Shown here one piece after another: positions 61,527 through 64,000 of a stretch of 64,000 bases of DNA (position 1 is its first letter; every line of letters begins with the position of its first letter). The position numbers and the translations under genes were made by a program. The notes below the pieces were generated by a model, which had not been told where the DNA came from, made no database searches, and saw only the letters and a program-made list of their open reading frames with translations. Origin of the DNA: Enterococcus sp. DIV0212c (GTDB taxonomy: Bacteria; Bacillota; Bacilli; Lactobacillales; Enterococcaceae); NCBI RefSeq assembly GCF_017377505.1, contig NZ_JAFREN010000003.1, positions 124,001 through 188,000 on the forward strand. The letters are read 5' to 3'.

Positions 61527-62609
61527 ATGAAAACAAATAAAATACTGTATGTCCTTTTGCTGCTAAGTTTTTTTTCCTTTGTCTTCCCACAAAAAGTGAA
61601 TGCGAAAGAAGAAACAAATTTAGGGTACACTGTTTCAGCAGTTCGTAGTAGCAAACAAATAGATCCAGAAAAAAGTTATTTCTATATTCAAACATCTCCA
61701 GGTGTGGAAGAGGAATTAAAAGTAAAAGTAAAAAGTACACAGAAAGAAAAAGTACGTATTAAAATTTATGCCGAAGATGCTTTTACTGGTGACGGAGGAA
61801 CGATTGAATATACCACAGATTCAAAAGCATTGGACGAGACCTTAAAAGATCCTATCCGTTCATTGACAACAATAGAAACACCAAATATCTCTGTAGAGAA
61901 TTATGAAGAAAAAGAAGTAGTCATCAAAGTAAAACCTCCCAAACTACCGTATGACGGGATAAAAATGGGAGCGCTCGTTTTTCAATTAGAGAATAAAGAC
62001 GAGGGGGAAACTGTCGGCAATAAGTTTTCGTATCGAATAGGGCTTTTTGCATCAGAAACCGGTGATGATTACAAAAATTCAAAAACATTAAATTTAACTG
62101 AGGTAAAAGCAAGTATTAAACGAGGCAAGAAAATGGTTTTGGGAACGCTACAAAATCCAGAGTCTAAGATTTTGACGAATTTACAACTAATGGCAACAAT
62201 TCAGGAAAAAGGAAAAACAGACATCGTTAAAGAAAAAAAAGTTGAAAATTACATGCTTGCGCCAAATAGTCACTTTGATTTGGAAATGGATTGGGGAACC
62301 AATCAAATAAAGGCAGGAACGTATATACTTAAAATAAAAGGAAACAATCAGTTAAATGAGTGGTCATTTGAAAAAGAGTTTATTATAAGCGGTGAACAAG
62401 CAAAAAAAATGAACGAAGAAAGTGGTTTTAAAATTATTACTCCGACATGGGTAAAGATTGCGACAATTCTATCCTTTATTGGAGTAGTTTTACTGGTCAT
62501 AGGACTTGTCATACGTCGGAAAAAACTGACGAAAGAGTGGCAAAAAAGAAAAAATAGACGAAAAAGAAAGAGAAAAATGAAAGAGGGACAAAAAAATGAA
62601 AAAATATAG
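61527..62609 (+). CDS. WxL-interacting protein (DUF916/DUF3324)
   Basis: 360 residues. Signal peptide 1-27 (ending KVNA), a DUF916 immunoglobulin-like domain (about 30-160, GYTVSAVRSSKQIDPEKSYF), DUF3324 (about 165-300), a membrane helix (about 310-332, IATILSFIGVVLLVIGLVI) and a very basic tail. In enterococci such proteins bind WxL proteins and may bridge them to peptidoglycan or host matrix. AAGGAG precedes the ATG at an unusually long 13 bp. Confidence 0.88.
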   Translation: MKTNKILYVLLLLSFFSFVFPQKVNAKEETNLGYTVSAVRSSKQIDPEKSYFYIQTSPGVEEELKVKVKSTQKEKVRIKIYAEDAFTGDGGTIEYTTDSKALDETLKDPIRSLTTIETPNISVENYEEKEVVIKVKPPKLPYDGIKMGALVFQLENKDEGETVGNKFSYRIGLFASETGDDYKNSKTLNLTEVKASIKRGKKMVLGTLQNPESKILTNLQLMATIQEKGKTDIVKEKKVENYMLAPNSHFDLEMDWGTNQIKAGTYILKIKGNNQLNEWSFEKEFIISGEQAKKMNEESGFKIITPTWVKIATILSFIGVVLLVIGLVIRRKKLTKEWQKRKNRRKRKRKMKEGQKNEKI

Positions 62610-62925
62610 CATTATCGTTCTTTGTCTGATGGGAATGAGTAGCTTCCTTTTTTGTACGAATGTGCAGGCAACGGAAAAGTCTGACCAAACGAATGTGGGT
62701 ATTTCCTTTTTGAAAGAAGAAATGTCATTGAATCCAACGAAACCTGTCGTTCCATCGTCAGTAGAGACTTTTCCTCTAGTAAAGCCTAGTGGGAAATTAC
62801 CTTCTACAGGGGAGCTTGTAACCTCTGTTATGATGACGTTTATTGGACTTTCTTTTGTCATCATTTTTGTAGGGATCTATAGTCTAAGACGCGTCATGAT
62901 AAGTAGTGCATGGGAGGGAGTATAA
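62596..62925 (+). CDS. Small sortase-anchored LPXTG surface protein
   Basis: 109 residues. Signal peptide 1-26 (ending VQA), a short mature part, LPSTGE sortase motif near residue 70, membrane helix (about 75-97) and a positively charged end (LRR). The C-terminal tail is longer than usual. Small LPXTG proteins of this kind are typical members of WxL operons. It overlaps the DUF916 gene by 14 bp. Confidence 0.85.
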   Translation: MKKYSIIVLCLMGMSSFLFCTNVQATEKSDQTNVGISFLKEEMSLNPTKPVVPSSVETFPLVKPSGKLPSTGELVTSVMMTFIGLSFVIIFVGIYSLRRVMISSAWEGV

Positions 62926-62929
62926 AGAA

Positions 62930-63151
62930 ATGGATTATATTTGGTTATTCTATTTGGGAGGAATAGCGACTGTGTCGCTTCTAATTTTTTTGATGACCTT
63001 GTCAAAAGACACATTTTTACTTACGAAGTTAAGAAAATCAAAGAGTGGGTTTCTTTTAAATTTTAGTTTATTATTCATCACGTTAGGTGATTTGGGAATT
63101 ATAATTTACCTCTTTAATCTTTTACGTGAACAAATAGATCTGCTTAGCTAA
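62930..63151 (+). CDS. Small two-helix membrane protein
   Basis: 73 residues from the ATG at 62930 after GGGAGGGAG. Two membrane helices (about residues 4-23 and 43-64) are joined by a basic loop (TKLRKSKSG). Not recognised. Its place between the LPXTG and WxL genes suggests an accessory role in this surface complex. Confidence 0.65.
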   Translation: MDYIWLFYLGGIATVSLLIFLMTLSKDTFLLTKLRKSKSGFLLNFSLLFITLGDLGIIIYLFNLLREQIDLLS

Positions 63152-63224
63152 TTCGTATTGAACAACTTAAAACAGTAACTGTCCCCAATCTATTTCTATC
63201 ATATTAAAAGGATGGTACTAAAAA

Positions 63225-63944
63225 ATGAAAAAAACAATAATGATTTCTTTACTTTCAACAGCAGCAATGATGATGTTTGCGACTTCAGCAGACGCAAAAT
63301 CTTTTGATGACAACACTGATGTAGGCGTAAGCTTCAAATCAGATGAACCAACAACACCAGGTGACAACAAACCTTACAAAGATAATTTATCACTAGTGTG
63401 GAAACCATCAAGTTTTGAATTTGGTCAACAAAAAGCTGTAGGTGGGGTTGCGACGTTTAACAATACTGTTGAAGGCAAACAATATTTAGTTGTCAATGAC
63501 GATCGTGGGGACGAAACATTGTCAACATGGGATTTAAAAGCAAAGTTTTCAGAAATGAAATCAGCAGATGGAAAAACAAAATTAACATCTAAATTGGTTT
63601 ATGGTTTAGGAGATTTACAAAGCTATGACATTGGGACTACTATTGATCCAGAGACAAATGATTTTATCGCACCAAATCCAGCAACAGATGAAGGAGCTTC
63701 ATCATTAGGAACGTTACCATCAGATTCTAAAGTAGTTTTAGGTGGAAACACGATGACATTAGAAGCTGGCAGTACAACAGCTACAACAGTGATGAATAAA
63801 ACTGAAGCGACTAAGACAAAAGGTGGATATGCGACTCTGATAAAAGATGTAAAATTAGTGGCAACAGATGCAAAGAAAAATTTAGCATCAGGTAAATCTT
63901 TTACAGGTCAAGTAACTTGGACATTGGATGATCTACAACCATAA
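63225..63944 (+). CDS. WxL-domain surface protein
   Basis: 239 residues. Signal peptide 1-24 (ending SADA). The mature N-terminus is followed by the WxL domain covering most of the protein, with the first motif near residue 58 (in NLSLVWKPSSFEFG) and the second at the very end (GQVTWTLDDLQP). WxL domains bind peptidoglycan non-covalently and DUF916 partners. Ribosome site AAAGGATGG. Last gene seen; the operon may continue past 64000. Confidence 0.92.
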   Translation: MKKTIMISLLSTAAMMMFATSADAKSFDDNTDVGVSFKSDEPTTPGDNKPYKDNLSLVWKPSSFEFGQQKAVGGVATFNNTVEGKQYLVVNDDRGDETLSTWDLKAKFSEMKSADGKTKLTSKLVYGLGDLQSYDIGTTIDPETNDFIAPNPATDEGASSLGTLPSDSKVVLGGNTMTLEAGSTTATTVMNKTEATKTKGGYATLIKDVKLVATDAKKNLASGKSFTGQVTWTLDDLQP

Positions 63945-64000
63945 TGGATCTTTAACATAAAAACAAAAAAATATATAAAGAATAAATCATAGAAATAGAT

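Noticed and set aside
1..64000. CRISPR arrays, tRNA, rRNA, complete insertion sequences
   Set aside because: Looked for regular repeats, tRNA-like cloverleafs and transposase genes; none could be supported.

Overview
The window is low-GC Firmicute DNA and almost certainly an Enterococcus chromosome. The block dut-radA-yacL-ispD-ispF-gltX-(T-box)cysE-cysS-mrnC-rlmB-yacP-sigma-veg-ispE-adcACB-purR, the MprF and choloylglycine-hydrolase-family genes, the DhaS/DhaQ-type control of dihydroxyacetone kinase and a WxL surface-protein operon all point there. The species cannot be fixed from sequence alone. No rRNA, tRNA, CRISPR array or complete insertion sequence was seen.

Layout. 1-620: decayed coding remnants. 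669-2308: an ABC exporter pair. 2442-7371: a glycerol/dihydroxyacetone module (dhaS, divergent dhaQ, dhaKLM, gldA) with a recognisable DhaS operator. 7707-12227: mprF, an unknown small protein, a nucleoside hydrolase and a small membrane protein. 12416-15808 (minus): ECF sigma factor and anti-sigma, a secreted amidase and a lipoprotein. 15809-16728: a gene-poor stretch with hairpins. 16729-22334: YfhO-family membrane protein, choloylglycine-hydrolase-family enzyme, histidinol phosphatase, and a membrane-anchored XRE regulator with a premature stop. 22374-28103 (minus): proBA and serC-serA-DUF1015. 28363-31048: RpiR regulator divergent from a stand-alone RarA/MgsA C-terminal-domain protein and a PTS EIIC. 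31201-50460: the housekeeping core, interrupted by an AA10 chitin monooxygenase and ending with adcACB behind a Zur-like box and purR. 50657-53845: M20 peptidase and an ArsR-DJ-1-SDR operon with its operator.

54000-64000 is the accessory part and the most interesting. A GHKL kinase/LytTR regulator pair (54547-56639) lies between two related promoters, each carrying two 9-bp repeats 22 bp apart and 43 bp upstream of the -10 box. One precedes a mini XRE protein and the other precedes ldh. Immediately beyond ldh, a tyrosine recombinase gene sits inside a 1.47-kb segment bounded by perfect 26-bp inverted repeats (58279-58304 and 59724-59749). Each repeat holds a plausible recombinase core site. 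An outward-facing promoter inside the left end would, after inversion, point at an orphan winged-helix regulator and the WxL/DUF916/LPXTG operon (59822-63944). I read this as a candidate phase-variable switch of cell-surface proteins. This is inference and has not been shown.
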